A DNA stretch of 64,000 nucleotides from Lactiplantibacillus brownii (GCF_031085375.1 NZ_JAVCWF010000001.1:2356001-2420000); one strand, 5' to 3'; positions 33,635 through 42,147 are shown, counted from the stretch's first letter. Notes: generated by a model not told the origin, from the sequence alone. Made by a program: numbers and translations.

Positions 33635-33663
33635 CGTTGCTCCCGCGGCAACGAATTTAGTCC

Positions 33664-33993
33664 CTAATGTAAATATGGCTTTAACTTTAAGTCTTCACGT
33701 AATGTATGAATTAAATGTTCAACCTTAGTTAAAGGGCCATCAAATGTCACACGGTAATAGTTTCGTGTTCCTTGACGCTCAACGCTCACAAAATGATGAT
33801 CCTTTAACGTTTTCAACTGATGGGACACCGCTGGCTGCGAGATCTGCATAATCTTGGTCAATTCCCCGACCGTTAACCCCTTAGCATGCTGAGTCAACTC
33901 GATCATGATCTGCTGCCGGCGTTCATCCGCTAAGACTTCAAAAATTGGAATCGTTTCACGGAATTCTTGCAAAGCTGCTTCGTTTGGATTCAT
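33664..33993 (-). CDS. ArsR/SmtB family winged-helix repressor
   Basis: 109 residues. The winged helix reads 'LADERRQQIMIELTQ', 'LTVGELTKIMQISQPAVSHQLKTLKDHHFV' in two parts and 'VERQGTRNYYRV' for the wing, typical ArsR. The metal-binding ELCVCDL box of SmtB/ArsR sensors is absent (no Cys at all), so it probably senses something other than heavy metals. It stands upstream of the tetR-yhgE unit with a GGAGGG ribosome site eight bases before the ATG. A dyad at 34010-34033 in front of it may be its own operator. Confidence 0.87.
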   Translation of the reverse strand: MNPNEAALQEFRETIPIFEVLADERRQQIMIELTQHAKGLTVGELTKIMQISQPAVSHQLKTLKDHHFVSVERQGTRNYYRVTFDGPLTKVEHLIHTLREDLKLKPYLH

Positions 33994-34009
33994 TTATTTC
34001 CCTCCTTAT

Positions 34010-34033
34010 ATTCTTATATTCAAATATTAGAAT
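34010..34033. promoter_or_regulatory. Possible ArsR operator
   Basis: Imperfect dyad ATTCTTATATT-C-AAATATTAGAAT, 17 bases upstream of the arsR-like start codon. Its shape and A/T content resemble ArsR-family sites. It contains a TATATT-like -10 for the leftward gene. Confidence 0.45.
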
Positions 34034-34177
34034 GTATCAATATTACCCCCATTTTTAAGTTTTTGCAACGGTTAGTTTATTCTGTCTGATTCTAAAACAA
34101 AACGAGTCAACTGGTCTGTTAGTTCTCAAAGATAGCGGTTACAATAATCTCAAATCAGTATTGGGGGGCGATATACC

Positions 34178-34438
34178 ATGAAACCATTAAATCAAGATGC
34201 TATTATTTTACGTTTAGGATTAGTCACCGGTTGTTGGGTATTAGTCCAATTACTATTATTGCCGTCTGCATTGTTGGCCAATGCGACGGTCTTACGAGTT
34301 TCAGCCGATGCGCTACTGGCCATTATTCTGACCATTGGCTTATTAGATGGCTATCGTGCTTGGAAACAGCGCCTTAATTGGCGTTATGCCGCCACCGATT
34401 TAGTGTTACTGATCCTCGTTGCTATTTTACTGTGGTAA
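34178..34438 (+). CDS. Small three-span membrane protein
   Basis: 86 residues with three membrane segments (about 9-32, 38-56 and 68-86) and a short basic loop 'YRAWKQRLNWRY' between the second and third. No known domain. It has a GGGGGG site before the ATG and its own terminator directly behind. It is divergent from the arsR-like gene, whose product might regulate it. The function is unknown. Confidence 0.7.
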   Translation: MKPLNQDAIILRLGLVTGCWVLVQLLLLPSALLANATVLRVSADALLAIILTIGLLDGYRAWKQRLNWRYAATDLVLLILVAILLW

Positions 34439-34441
34439 CTT

Positions 34442-34469
34442 AAAAGCCAGCCTTACGCTGGCTTTTTTT
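34442..34469 (+). terminator. Intrinsic terminator
   Basis: AGCCAGC/GCTGGCT stem, four-base loop and seven T, immediately after the small membrane protein gene. Confidence 0.88.
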
Positions 34470-34503
34470 GACGCTAAAATTTCATAATAACTGATTACTG
34501 GTC

Positions 34504-34590
34504 GGTCTCAGTGGGTGCTGTGAGACCGCACTTTGGCTCACAAACGTGACCACCAAGTTCCAGCATCAGTCCGGATCAACCGGAACGGCA
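34504..34590 (-). repeat. Dispersed intergenic repeat, copy C
   Basis: On the minus strand it contains the core CGGTTGATCCGGA, CTGATGCTGGAACTTGGTGG and CACGTTTGTGAGCCAAAG plus the GTGCGGTCTCAC end, closely matching copy D over about 75 bases. The right end can fold on its own (GGTCTCA...TGAGACC at 34504-34526). Confidence 0.85.
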
Positions 34591-34633
34591 AACAAGCATT
34601 TTGACAAGATTATAGATTTAAAAAAGTGGCACC

Positions 34634-34852
34634 AAAAAACGCCCGGCAAATTGCCAGACGCTACAAGGGTCTTAATTCCAATCAGACTGATTGAATAGTA
34701 TAACTCAGTTGGGAGCCAAGTTATTTATATGGAAAATCACAGGTATCTCTGGGAAGGAATTACGTGTGATCTGAGTCTAATTTACTGACTAGCGTTACTT
34801 GCTAATTTATTGAGAGAAAAATTGCAATTAACGGCGGTTAAGCAACGCTATG
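34634..34852 (-). ncRNA. Candidate small RNA
   Basis: The 590-base gap 34439-35030 has no gene. On its minus strand, a TATACT -10 (34864-34859) could start a transcript near 34852; it runs about 220 bases to a stem CGTCTGGC/GCCGGGCG with six T (34660-34634), a good intrinsic terminator. Within it, AACTTGG and CTGAGTT pair (with G-U) around an unpaired C-rich loop CTCCCAA, a shape common in regulatory RNAs that bind ribosome sites. The -35 is poor and there is no experimental support. Confidence 0.35.
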
Positions 34853-34930
34853 CCAATTAGTATAGCGGGTTTTACAGACTTTACTAGCACCAAATCAGTT
34901 AGTTGTCGTAGAATACGACAATTTTCATAG

Positions 34931-34994
34931 ATTGTCCTAATTTTGATTACCAAAGGCTTAATCGGTTGCCATTGGAAACGGTTAATGGGACAAT
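34931..34994 (+). promoter_or_regulatory. Structured leader ahead of the VOC gene
   Basis: Outer arms ATTGTCC (34931-34937) and GGGACAAT (34987-34994) enclose an imperfect stem TTAATCGGTT/AAACGGTTAA. It ends 36 bases before the start codon at 35031. A separate perfect 8-bp hairpin (TTGTCGTA-GAA-TACGACAA with T4) lies just upstream at 34903-34925. It may be a regulatory leader; no known riboswitch was recognised. Confidence 0.35.
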
Positions 34995-35030
34995 TTGATT
35001 GCGTTCACAATATTACTTGGAGATGAAAAA

Positions 35031-35498
35031 ATGCAATCAAAATTTTATCCTTACTTAGCTTTTGACAATGCCAAAACGGCAATCGCCTATTACCAAAAAG
35101 TTTTTGGTGCGACCGATGTTTATCGTTTGAGTCCCAAACCGGAACAGGCCAAAACGTTTGGCTTACCCGCGGATGCCGATCTTGATAATCTGACGATGCA
35201 CGGTGGCTTCACCGTCCTCGGTGTAAAAGTCGAATGTGCGGATGCCTTCGGTCATAGCGCTAAGCCGTCAGATCAGATCACCTTAATGATCGATATTGAT
35301 AGTGAAGACGAAACCAGTGCTCAGGCTGCTGACGCGTTCTATCAACAGTTAGTTGATTCTGGCGAAGTTGAGATTACAATGCCTTTCGCCGAACAATTCT
35401 GGGGTGGTAAAATGGGCCAGTTCACCGATAAATTTGGGGTTCACTGGAGCTTGCATTCTTCACCTTGGTCCATTGCTTACGACCATCAAAATAATTAA
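35031..35498 (+). CDS. VOC superfamily protein, PhnB/YjdN-like
   Basis: 155 residues. It opens 'KFYPYLAFDNAKTAIAYYQKVFG', the beta-alpha start of glyoxalase/VOC modules, and continues with 'FTVLGVKVECADAF', 'DQITLMIDIDSED' and 'WGGKMGQFTDKFGVHWSLH', the PhnB-like ending. Single-module members form dimers with a metal or ligand pocket; this one has no obvious full HxxE set, so activity is uncertain. The ATG at 35031 is chosen over 34995 because GGAG lies eight bases upstream. Converges with the nuclease gene across a shared terminator. Confidence 0.85.
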   Translation: MQSKFYPYLAFDNAKTAIAYYQKVFGATDVYRLSPKPEQAKTFGLPADADLDNLTMHGGFTVLGVKVECADAFGHSAKPSDQITLMIDIDSEDETSAQAADAFYQQLVDSGEVEITMPFAEQFWGGKMGQFTDKFGVHWSLHSSPWSIAYDHQNN

Positions 35499-35503
35499 CC
35501 TGT

Positions 35504-35546
35504 CAAAAATCCCAGCTAACGATTTTAAATTAGCTGGGATTTTTTA
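35504..35546. terminator. Bidirectional intrinsic terminator
   Basis: AAAAATCCCAGCTAA with TTAGCTGGGATTTTTT around a ten-base loop; serves both the VOC gene (+) and the lipoprotein nuclease gene (-). Confidence 0.9.
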
Positions 35547-36488
35547 TTAATTGACCGCTTTTTTTACTGCTTTATAACCATACTTTAGTAGCTCACGTTC
35601 AACTTGTTTTGAAGTCGTCGTGTGGCTTGAATACCGACTAGCCTTAGTGTTGGCCGTGCTAGTCACTTTATCAGCGCCCGCAACTTGCATTTGGCTATCT
35701 GCTTTGCCACGACCGGTCGCATAATCAAAACTGACACCGGGTTCGACATTCCAAATATAAACATTAAAATTGACGCTACCATCTGTCGAAACAGCTTGTG
35801 ACCAGTAGCCCCGTGGCATTAATTCATTACCACGGAAAACCGTCGTAACACGATAAATGACTTTCTTACCTTGTTCCAATGCAGTCCGAACTTGATCCTC
35901 ATAGATCTGCATGGTCCGTTGATTAGAATAAGCCGTTTGCGTCGCTAGGTTCTTAGGATTATCCAGACTGCCACCCTCGCCATTTCGGAACTGACCATCC
36001 TGTGTCAGATTAAACGAAATCGTATAGGCAATCAAATGACCACGATTTTGTGGAAAAACACGTTTGCCATTTACGGTAATCGGTTGATTATGCCAACCGG
36101 TTGGACTCCAAGTCTGTGCTGCACGTCCAGCAGACCGGCCTAAATTAGCCTTGCTCAAATAAGCCGTATCCGTAGTCGTTCGGTTCAAGCCATCTAAATT
36201 ACCATAATCAATTTTAGAATTTTTCCACAAACTCGACTTCAAGGTACTTTTACCACTATTGACCTTGATAGCCGCTGCGGCACCGGATTGATAAGTCTGC
36301 TTTGCCAAAGTAGCATAAGTTGTTTTATCATCCCCACTCGTCCCTGCCGCAAACGCCGTGCGCTTACTGCTAGACGCGGTGTGACTACTCCCATCAGAAG
36401 AGAGTTGATTGACTGTGCTACAGCCACTAAGTAGTACGGTTAACCCCAAGATTCCCATTAAACGCGCCAAATGCAGTCGTTTTATCAT
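35547..36488 (-). CDS. DNA/RNA non-specific endonuclease lipoprotein
   Basis: 313 residues. The N-terminus is a lipoprotein signal with lipobox LSGC (Cys23), followed by a Ser/Thr-rich spacer. The nuclease core has 'NRGHLIAYTI' near residue 145 (the RGH catalytic His of beta-beta-alpha-metal nucleases; family consensus DRGH) and 'NPKNLATQTAYSNQ' near 175 with the metal-binding Asn. This is the EndA/NucA-like family found in cell-surface DNA-entry or nutrient nucleases, acting outside the cell on extracellular DNA. The first base of the usual D-R-G-H is Asn here, a known variant. Ribosome site GGGGCGGAATTC lies upstream. Confidence 0.85.
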   Translation of the reverse strand: MIKRLHLARLMGILGLTVLLSGCSTVNQLSSDGSSHTASSSKRTAFAAGTSGDDKTTYATLAKQTYQSGAAAAIKVNSGKSTLKSSLWKNSKIDYGNLDGLNRTTTDTAYLSKANLGRSAGRAAQTWSPTGWHNQPITVNGKRVFPQNRGHLIAYTISFNLTQDGQFRNGEGGSLDNPKNLATQTAYSNQRTMQIYEDQVRTALEQGKKVIYRVTTVFRGNELMPRGYWSQAVSTDGSVNFNVYIWNVEPGVSFDYATGRGKADSQMQVAGADKVTSTANTKASRYSSHTTTSKQVERELLKYGYKAVKKAVN

Positions 36489-36562
36489 TTTGAATTCCGC
36501 CCCATCTTTTTTTGATTACTGTTTTCATGATAACGTACTTTCATGAGGGGAACAAATGTTTT

Positions 36563-37114
36563 TTAATGAGATTTCAGTTGTAACAGTTGCCAGTCTGACC
36601 GTAAAATACCATACTTTACTGAATCATAATACTGTCCCTGCCAATACCGAACTTGTGGGATCCGTCCCTCTAAATTTAAACCAATGGCCGCGGCCAAATG
36701 CATCATCCGAGTATTGCCCGACCAAGTGGTTAGCCCAATATGTGGCAAAGTCGTCACTTCGGTAAATAAATGAGTCAACCATAACGTTAGCGCTCGCCGA
36801 CCGACTTGTTGGCCCCAATGGCGATCATCATAAATCAGAATGCCAACTTCCAGCCAACGCTTTAAGTCGCCATCGACAAAATGCTGATTCACATTGCCAA
36901 CAATCTGGTCATCGACAGTTATAACCCAGTTTTTAGGTTGCTTGAGCCAATCACGGGGACCAATCACCGTTTCAAAAGCTTGTTGACTTGGTAACTGATC
37001 TTTAAAATACGGCCCATTCCATTGCGTCCAAGCCGCTTGTGGCTGACTAAAACCAAGTCGCCACAATTGTGTTAATTCCGATGCTTGAACTGGTCTAATT
37101 TTAACAACTGTCAT
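36563..37114 (-). CDS. GNAT family N-acetyltransferase (RimJ/RimL-like)
   Basis: 183 residues. 'EVGILIYDDRHWGQQVGRRALTLW' (about 109-132) is the acetyl-CoA strand and loop, and 'GLTTWSGNTRMMHLAAAIGL' (about 145-164) the motif-B helix, as in the RimJ/RimL-like GNATs that acetylate protein N-termini or small amines. GGGG precedes the ATG at about six bases. Single gene between two intergenic repeats; the acceptor is unknown. Confidence 0.85.
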   Translation of the reverse strand: MTVVKIRPVQASELTQLWRLGFSQPQAAWTQWNGPYFKDQLPSQQAFETVIGPRDWLKQPKNWVITVDDQIVGNVNQHFVDGDLKRWLEVGILIYDDRHWGQQVGRRALTLWLTHLFTEVTTLPHIGLTTWSGNTRMMHLAAAIGLNLEGRIPQVRYWQGQYYDSVKYGILRSDWQLLQLKSH

Positions 37115-37208
37115 GCTGATCCCCTCTTTTTAATTGACTGCTAGTTATACCTAAAATAGATACAGATACACCGTAACTATCCTAATTTATAAGTATCTAC
37201 TTAACTTT

Positions 37209-37283
37209 ACCGCTCCGGTTGGTCTGGATTGATGCTGGAACGTGGTGGCCACGTTTGTGAGCCAAAGTGCGGTCTCACAAGCC
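37209..37283 (+). repeat. Dispersed intergenic repeat, copy D
   Basis: The fullest copy: CGCTCCGGTTGGTCTGGA, TTGATGCTGGAACGTGGTGG, CCACGTTTGTGAGCC and AAAGTGCGGTCTCACAA. It lies in the 524-base gap 37115-37638, ahead of a further potential fold (TTTCTCT/AGAGAAA near 37290-37335) and the junction element at 37427-37583. Confidence 0.85.
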
Positions 37284-37426
37284 GGGCTTTCTCTAAGCTG
37301 GAAGGCCACCAGCAAAGAGAAATTTCACCACTGAGCATCATTCAGCCCGCCCTGCGCTAATTAGTATTTCTAACATCAATTGTATTTTGGCGCTATTCAG
37401 ATTCACAACCACTATTTGACGCCGGA

Positions 37427-37583
37427 GTGGACCAGTTTGTTTGCCGTGTCGAGACACTTAGCTGGGCGAACGTTACCCAGGTTAGTGTCTGGCCGACTTT
37501 TAAGACGTGATTTTCGGCTTGAAAGCGCCCTGCAGACCGTTCTTTGGCTGCAGGTCTGCCTCACAGCAAACGAACTGGTCCAC
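37427..37583. repeat. Four-way-junction (cruciform) element
   Basis: An 18-bp outer stem with one mismatch (37427-37444 with 37566-37583, GTGGACCAGTTTGTTTGC type) encloses three hairpins: 37453-37466/37476-37489 (14 bp, one mismatch, one G-U), 37492-37496/37514-37518 (GCCGA/TCGGC) and 37532-37538/37553-37559 (GCAGACC/GGTCTGC). A 73-codon open frame through it is probably accidental. It could be a folded RNA in the 3' region of the leftward MFS gene, or a palindromic mobile repeat. No known family was recognised. Confidence 0.6.
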
Positions 37584-37638
37584 GGAGGCGGACAAAATTA
37601 ATCAATGATTCAAATATGACTGTTACAATGCATCAGAA

Positions 37639-39147
37639 TCAATTGGAATGATGCATCACAGTCGTCTTGCCGACAATTCGGGATCGTTTAGCATGTGCGG
37701 GCCGAAAGACAAAGATATCGACCGCTAACCCAATCACCAATAGGACGAAAGCTAAGCCCATAATGTGGTGCAAACCAGCATGCAAAATCGTCCGCATAGC
37801 AGGTAATAACTTTGCCGACAGCGATTTGGCACTCGTAGCATCACTCAGTTGGTTCATCATCGTCATCGTGATTTTACCATTGGATTGGGCCACGCCTTGC
37901 GTTAAGGAGTGATTCAAAACAACACTATAAATCGACGACATGAACGTCTGCCCCAACATCCGTACCAGCAAACTAAAGGACGTCGCAATTGGGACATCAC
38001 GATGCGCGGCTTGCTGCTGGACACTAACTTGCAACACGGTAAAACAGATCCCAATACCGACCCCTTGAAAAGCTCCCGCGACAAGTAAGAGCCAGTAACT
38101 CGTTTGCCGCGTCGCTAAGGCCAAGAGTCCAGCAGCAATTAACATGCCACCAAAACCAATCATGACGATCGTCCGGGTTGACCATTTTTGCTCTAAATTA
38201 GAGCTCCATTGGGCCCCCAAAAAGTTCGTGATAGACCCCGGAATCTGAGTGACACCCCCGATCACGGCCGTCGTCCCCAGTAACCCTTGCGCCCACATTG
38301 GCACGTAAACGTTGAAGCCAACGAAGAACCCATAGATCAAGAAAAACATAACAAATGAGGCGACTAAATAGCGATTTTTAAATAACCGACTGGGAATAAT
38401 CGGGTCCGCAGCTCGCGTCTCAGCGACCAATAAACCGGCTAATAAACTTAGTGCCAAAGCTAAAATAAGGCCGACACCCCATGGCGATAATTTGCCAATC
38501 ATTTCAATACCCACTAGCAAACTTACCAGACCACTCGTCAATAAGGCCGCGCCGAGGTAATCTACTTTGGAAACAGCTACTTTGATCTTTGGTGCTTGAT
38601 AGAGCCATTGAATAATCGCAATCGACGCCAGGCCAATCGGAACATTGATATAGAAGACCCAGTGCCAACCAAAGTTATCCACGATAAACCCACCAACTAA
38701 CGGACCAATGATGGCCGCCGTACTAAAGCTGGCCGTGACATAACCGAACACTTTGCCCCGTTTGACCGGATCTTTATAAATCTCCGCATAGATAATGTAA
38801 GGAATCGCAGTCATCCCGCCACTCCCAATCCCCATAATCGTCCGCGCAATAATTAAGAAATAAATATTTGGCGCTAACCCTTCAAATAATGCCCCTAACA
38901 CAAAAATCGTGGTCGAAATTTGATAAGCACGTTTATTGCCAATCCGTTCACCTAGCTTGCTCCACAGAGGTGTTGTGACCGCGCCGCCCAACAGGAAGAC
39001 CGCCACAATCCAACCCATCAACTGAATCCCATGTAGATCACTGATGATGGCCGGTAATGCCGTGCTGATAATCGTACTATCTAGACCATTCATGGCATTT
39101 GATAATAATAAAGCCACGGTCACGATCATAACTACTTTCTTCGACAA
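37639..39147 (-). CDS. MFS drug exporter, DHA2 (14-span) family
   Basis: 502 residues with fourteen membrane segments. 'LDSTIISTALPAIISDLHG' (about 23-41) is the motif D1 of DHA2 exporters, 'SKLGERIGNKRAY' the loop 2-3 motif A and 'IGPLVGGFIVDNFGWHWVFYIN' the motif C/exporter segment (about 145-166). The family ejects drugs and toxic cations using the proton gradient. The TTG start at 39147 has GGAGGA seven bases upstream. It stands alone, so its regulator is not evident; no TetR or MarR gene is adjacent. Confidence 0.92.
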   Translation of the reverse strand: MSKKVVMIVTVALLLSNAMNGLDSTIISTALPAIISDLHGIQLMGWIVAVFLLGGAVTTPLWSKLGERIGNKRAYQISTTIFVLGALFEGLAPNIYFLIIARTIMGIGSGGMTAIPYIIYAEIYKDPVKRGKVFGYVTASFSTAAIIGPLVGGFIVDNFGWHWVFYINVPIGLASIAIIQWLYQAPKIKVAVSKVDYLGAALLTSGLVSLLVGIEMIGKLSPWGVGLILALALSLLAGLLVAETRAADPIIPSRLFKNRYLVASFVMFFLIYGFFVGFNVYVPMWAQGLLGTTAVIGGVTQIPGSITNFLGAQWSSNLEQKWSTRTIVMIGFGGMLIAAGLLALATRQTSYWLLLVAGAFQGVGIGICFTVLQVSVQQQAAHRDVPIATSFSLLVRMLGQTFMSSIYSVVLNHSLTQGVAQSNGKITMTMMNQLSDATSAKSLSAKLLPAMRTILHAGLHHIMGLAFVLLVIGLAVDIFVFRPAHAKRSRIVGKTTVMHHSN

Positions 39148-39254
39148 CTCGATTCCTCCAAATATGTACTAAAAACTAATTCTAAAATAACGCTACCCTA
39201 TTAGATTACACTATTTAGCACTGGTCGACCACGTGTTTTTCTGAAAATAAGGTT

Positions 39255-39295
39255 CAAAAAAAGAACTATCAATCTGGCTGAAGGACTGATAGTTC
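39255..39295 (-). terminator. Intrinsic terminator of the GNAT gene
   Basis: Perfect 9-bp stem GAACTATCA/TGATAGTTC with seven A on the plus strand at the left, reading leftward. A second perfect stem GTTAAATGA/TCATTTAAC at 39316-39339 lies between it and the gene. Confidence 0.8.
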
Positions 39296-39390
39296 AACTA
39301 TTTAGGCGATTCTACGTTAAATGATACTTTTCATTTAACATTGAGCGGTAACTCAACAAATTAAGTATATGACTTGAAACGCGTTCCAGG

Positions 39391-39921
39391 TCAAGCACTT
39401 TTTGTGCCTAACCAAGTTTTTTTCGATAAGGCATAACGCATGACGTGAATCAGCTCACCATTATCTAAAGTGAACGTGTCCATTTCACCAAAGTCTTGCA
39501 TTCCCATTTTAGCCATGACCCGACCAGACCGTGGGTTAGCACTGGCATAGTGCGCTTCTAATTGGTCATAATGTAACGTTTCAAAAGCGTAGGACATCAA
39601 GGCCTGCCCGGCTTCAGCCACGTAACCGTGACCCCAAGCGCTTGGGCTTAACGCATAGGTCAAGACACCCGTATTGGCTTCATCATGAAATTCATAAAAC
39701 CCGATCAAGCGCTGATCACTTTTCCGTTCAAGGCCAAAGACCGTCTTCGCATCGGCCAAAAAGTGGGTCTTAAATACTTCAGTAAATTGTGCCGGCGTTT
39801 GAATCGACCGATAACGTAGATAGGCCACCACTTGTGGCTCTAAAATCATCGCTTGTAAGGCGTCATGATCTGTCGGCCGTAAAGGGCGTATAATGAGGTG
39901 TTGCGTTTCAAATTGTGCCAC
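39391..39921 (-). CDS. GNAT family N-acetyltransferase (RimJ-like)
   Basis: About 176 residues. 'LIIRPLRPTDHDAL' at the N-terminus, 'YALSPSAWGHGYVAEAGQALMSYAF' (about 92-116) for the acetyl-CoA loop and 'HYASANPRSGRVMAKMGMQDFG' for motif B; this is the RimJ/RimL subgroup. An ATG at 39930 directly touches GGAGG (zero spacing), while the GTG at 39921 sits nine bases away, so the GTG is the more likely start. Transcribed alone, just behind the suf cluster. Confidence 0.82.
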   Translation of the reverse strand: MAQFETQHLIIRPLRPTDHDALQAMILEPQVVAYLRYRSIQTPAQFTEVFKTHFLADAKTVFGLERKSDQRLIGFYEFHDEANTGVLTYALSPSAWGHGYVAEAGQALMSYAFETLHYDQLEAHYASANPRSGRVMAKMGMQDFGEMDTFTLDNGELIHVMRYALSKKTWLGTKSA

Positions 39922-39996
39922 TGTTTTCATCCTCCAAAAATCTGTTAATGAAAACAATTATATTTGTTTACAACATTTTTTCAACGATTCTGCTCG

Positions 39997-40299
39997 TTAT
40001 ACCCCCAAAGTTAGGCGAGCCGTCCGTGACATCCGCGCGATCGACCATGCCGGTGACCAGACTAAGTTAATTTCAACCGTTTTAACCGTTGGTAGTGCCA
40101 ATAGTGCGGTCGTAATCCCATCGGCTAACAGGTCTGTCAATGGGCACCCCATCATCGTGAGCGTCATCGTGACCACACAATGGCCAGTTTCATCATTGGT
40201 CACATCATAAATCAAACCCAGACCCACAATGTCGACGCCTAATTCGGGGTCAATGACCTTAGCCAGTGCTGCCATACCGGTTGCTTTAAAAGTTGTCAT
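39997..40299 (-). CDS. DUF59/MIP18 iron-sulfur assembly factor
   Basis: 100 residues. 'VIDPELGVDIVGLGLIYDV' (about 15-33) and 'MTLTMMGCPLTDLL' with the conserved Cys (about 45-58) are the DUF59 signature shared by SufT, PaaD and MIP18. Such proteins help deliver Fe-S clusters to targets. The start overlaps the sufB stop as TAATG, so it is the sixth gene of the suf operon; sufT-like placement at the end of a suf operon is a known arrangement in Firmicutes. Confidence 0.88.
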   Translation of the reverse strand: MTTFKATGMAALAKVIDPELGVDIVGLGLIYDVTNDETGHCVVTMTLTMMGCPLTDLLADGITTALLALPTVKTVEINLVWSPAWSIARMSRTARLTLGV

Positions 40300-41708
40300 T
40301 AGCCAATCGATCCTTCCATTTCAAAGCTGATCAAACGATTCAATTCAACCGCATATTCCATGGGAAGTTGTTTCGTAAATGGTTCAACAAATCCCATAAT
40401 GATCATTTCAGTTGCTTTTTGTTCAGAAATTCCACGACTCATTAAGTAGTACAGCTGTTCTTCAGAAACCTTTGAGACCTTGGCTTCGTGTTCCATTGAC
40501 ACATTGCCATTTAAAATTTCGTTATACGGAATCGTGTCACTTGAAGACTGGTCATCCATAATGATCGTATCGCATTCAACGTGCGCAAACGACCCATCAG
40601 AATGGCGGCCAAATCGGACCGTGCCCCGATAATCAACCGCCCCACCATCTTTCGCAATAGATTTAGAAACGATTGACGAAGTCGTATGCTTAGCATTATG
40701 AATCATCCGCGCACCAGTATCTTGATCCACATTGTGCCCAGCGACCGCAATTGATAGCATAGTGCCATGGGCACCGTCGCCATTCAAATAAACTGAAGGA
40801 TACTTCATCGTAATCTTTGACCCCAGGTTACCGTCGACCCATTCCATCGTCGCGTTCTCCAAGGCTTGGGCGCGCTTCGTTTCCAGACTATAAACATTGT
40901 TTGACCAGTTTTGGATTGTCGTGTAGCGACAAGTCGCGTTAGCTAACACGTTGACTTCAACGACGGCCGCATGCAAACTATCGGAATCATAACTCGGTGC
41001 CGTACAACCTTCAACATAATTCACACTAGCCCCCTCATCAACAATTATCAAGGTTCGTTCAAACTGCCCAGTCATTTCAGCGTTGATTCGAAAGTAAGCT
41101 TGAATCGGCGTCGTCACTTTGACCCCCTTAGGAACATAGATAAACGACCCACCAGACCAAACAGCCGCGTTCAAAGCCGCATAAATATTAGCATCCGGCG
41201 TCACTAATTTCCCAAACCATTTTTTAAACAACTTAGGATACTTTTGTAAAGCGGTATCGGTGTCGGTAAAAATAATTCCTGATTTTTCGAAGGCTTGCCG
41301 CATACGATGATAGACGACTTCCGACTCATACTGCGCACTAGAGCCCGCCAAATACTGCCGTTCAGCGGCTGGGACTCCTAAACGGTCAAAAGTTTGCTTA
41401 ATTTTATCAGGGACATCCGCCCAATCACGGTATTGTTTATCGGTCGCCTTCTGAAAATATTTCATATGCACCAAATCTAAGCCGGATAAATCTGGCCCAA
41501 ATTTAGGCGCCGCCATCGTCTGATACAGGGCATAGGCCTTTAACCGATAGGCCAACATCCACTCCGGCTCATGTTTTTCCGCTGAGATCTGACGAACCAC
41601 CGCCTCACTCAAGCCCTCACCAGTAGAATAAACCGGGGTCACCTCATCATGAAAGCCATATTCGTAGTTTTCAGTCCCACGCACCACTGCCTGCACCTTA
41701 TCACTCAT
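40299..41708 (-). CDS. sufB: Fe-S cluster assembly scaffold SufB
   Basis: 469 residues, family length. The beta-helix core includes '[16 protein letters not shown]', '[20 protein letters not shown]' and '[20 protein letters not shown]'; the C-terminal '[18 protein letters not shown]' is shared with SufD. SufB binds the nascent cluster within the SufBC2D complex. The ATG at 41708 with GGAGG nine bases upstream is chosen; the longer frame to 41813 overlaps sufU. The start lies eight bases inside the end of sufU. Confidence 0.95.
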   Translation of the reverse strand: MSDKVQAVVRGTENYEYGFHDEVTPVYSTGEGLSEAVVRQISAEKHEPEWMLAYRLKAYALYQTMAAPKFGPDLSGLDLVHMKYFQKATDKQYRDWADVPDKIKQTFDRLGVPAAERQYLAGSSAQYESEVVYHRMRQAFEKSGIIFTDTDTALQKYPKLFKKWFGKLVTPDANIYAALNAAVWSGGSFIYVPKGVKVTTPIQAYFRINAEMTGQFERTLIIVDEGASVNYVEGCTAPSYDSDSLHAAVVEVNVLANATCRYTTIQNWSNNVYSLETKRAQALENATMEWVDGNLGSKITMKYPSVYLNGDGAHGTMLSIAVAGHNVDQDTGARMIHNAKHTTSSIVSKSIAKDGGAVDYRGTVRFGRHSDGSFAHVECDTIIMDDQSSSDTIPYNEILNGNVSMEHEAKVSKVSEEQLYYLMSRGISEQKATEMIIMGFVEPFTKQLPMEYAVELNRLISFEMEGSIG

Positions 41709-42147
41709 TAGTCCCCACCTCCGCGATTGCCTGTGCGGCTGCATGCCAAGCCAGCATCGCACAACGAATCCGCGTTGGAAACGCTGCGACACTTCCGAGC
41801 ACGGTCGCCTCACCTAAAGCTTTTTTCAGGGACGTCGAAATGGGCGTCCCAATCACTAACTTGGAAAACGCTGCAATCAACGCCGTCGCCTTAACGACCG
41901 TTTGACCAAGCAAGACATCCGTCATGACACTGGCCGAGGCTTGTGAAATCGTGCAGCCCGTGCCACTAAATTGCAATTGCGTAATTTTACCCGCCACGAC
42001 CACCAATTGAACAGTGATGACGTCCCCACAAGTGGGATTCGTTAGTGTTGTGGCAGGAACACCGGCCAATACACCATGATGATGTGGGGTCTGAGCATGT
42101 TCTAGGATCAGGGTTTTATATAAATCTTTTAGTTGTAACAAACTCAT
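41701..42147 (-). CDS. sufU: SufU, Zn-dependent sulfurtransferase
   Basis: 148 residues. The three conserved Cys are present in 'NPTCGD', 'SGTGCTIS' and 'TRIRCAML', with the Asp of the first motif as fourth ligand; the extra loop between the second and third Cys ('[13 protein letters not shown]...[14 protein letters not shown]') is the SufU-specific insertion absent from IscU. SufU accepts persulfide from SufS by zinc-ligand swapping. The start forms an ATGA overlap with the sufS stop. Confidence 0.95.
   Translation of the reverse strand: MSLLQLKDLYKTLILEHAQTPHHHGVLAGVPATTLTNPTCGDVITVQLVVVAGKITQLQFSGTGCTISQASASVMTDVLLGQTVVKATALIAAFSKLVIGTPISTSLKKALGEATVLGSVAAFPTRIRCAMLAWHAAAQAIAEVGTNE

Noticed and set aside
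37380..37601. 73-codon open frame on the plus strand
   Set aside because: It lies inside the four-way-junction element, has no ribosome site and its sequence is dictated by the inverted repeats.
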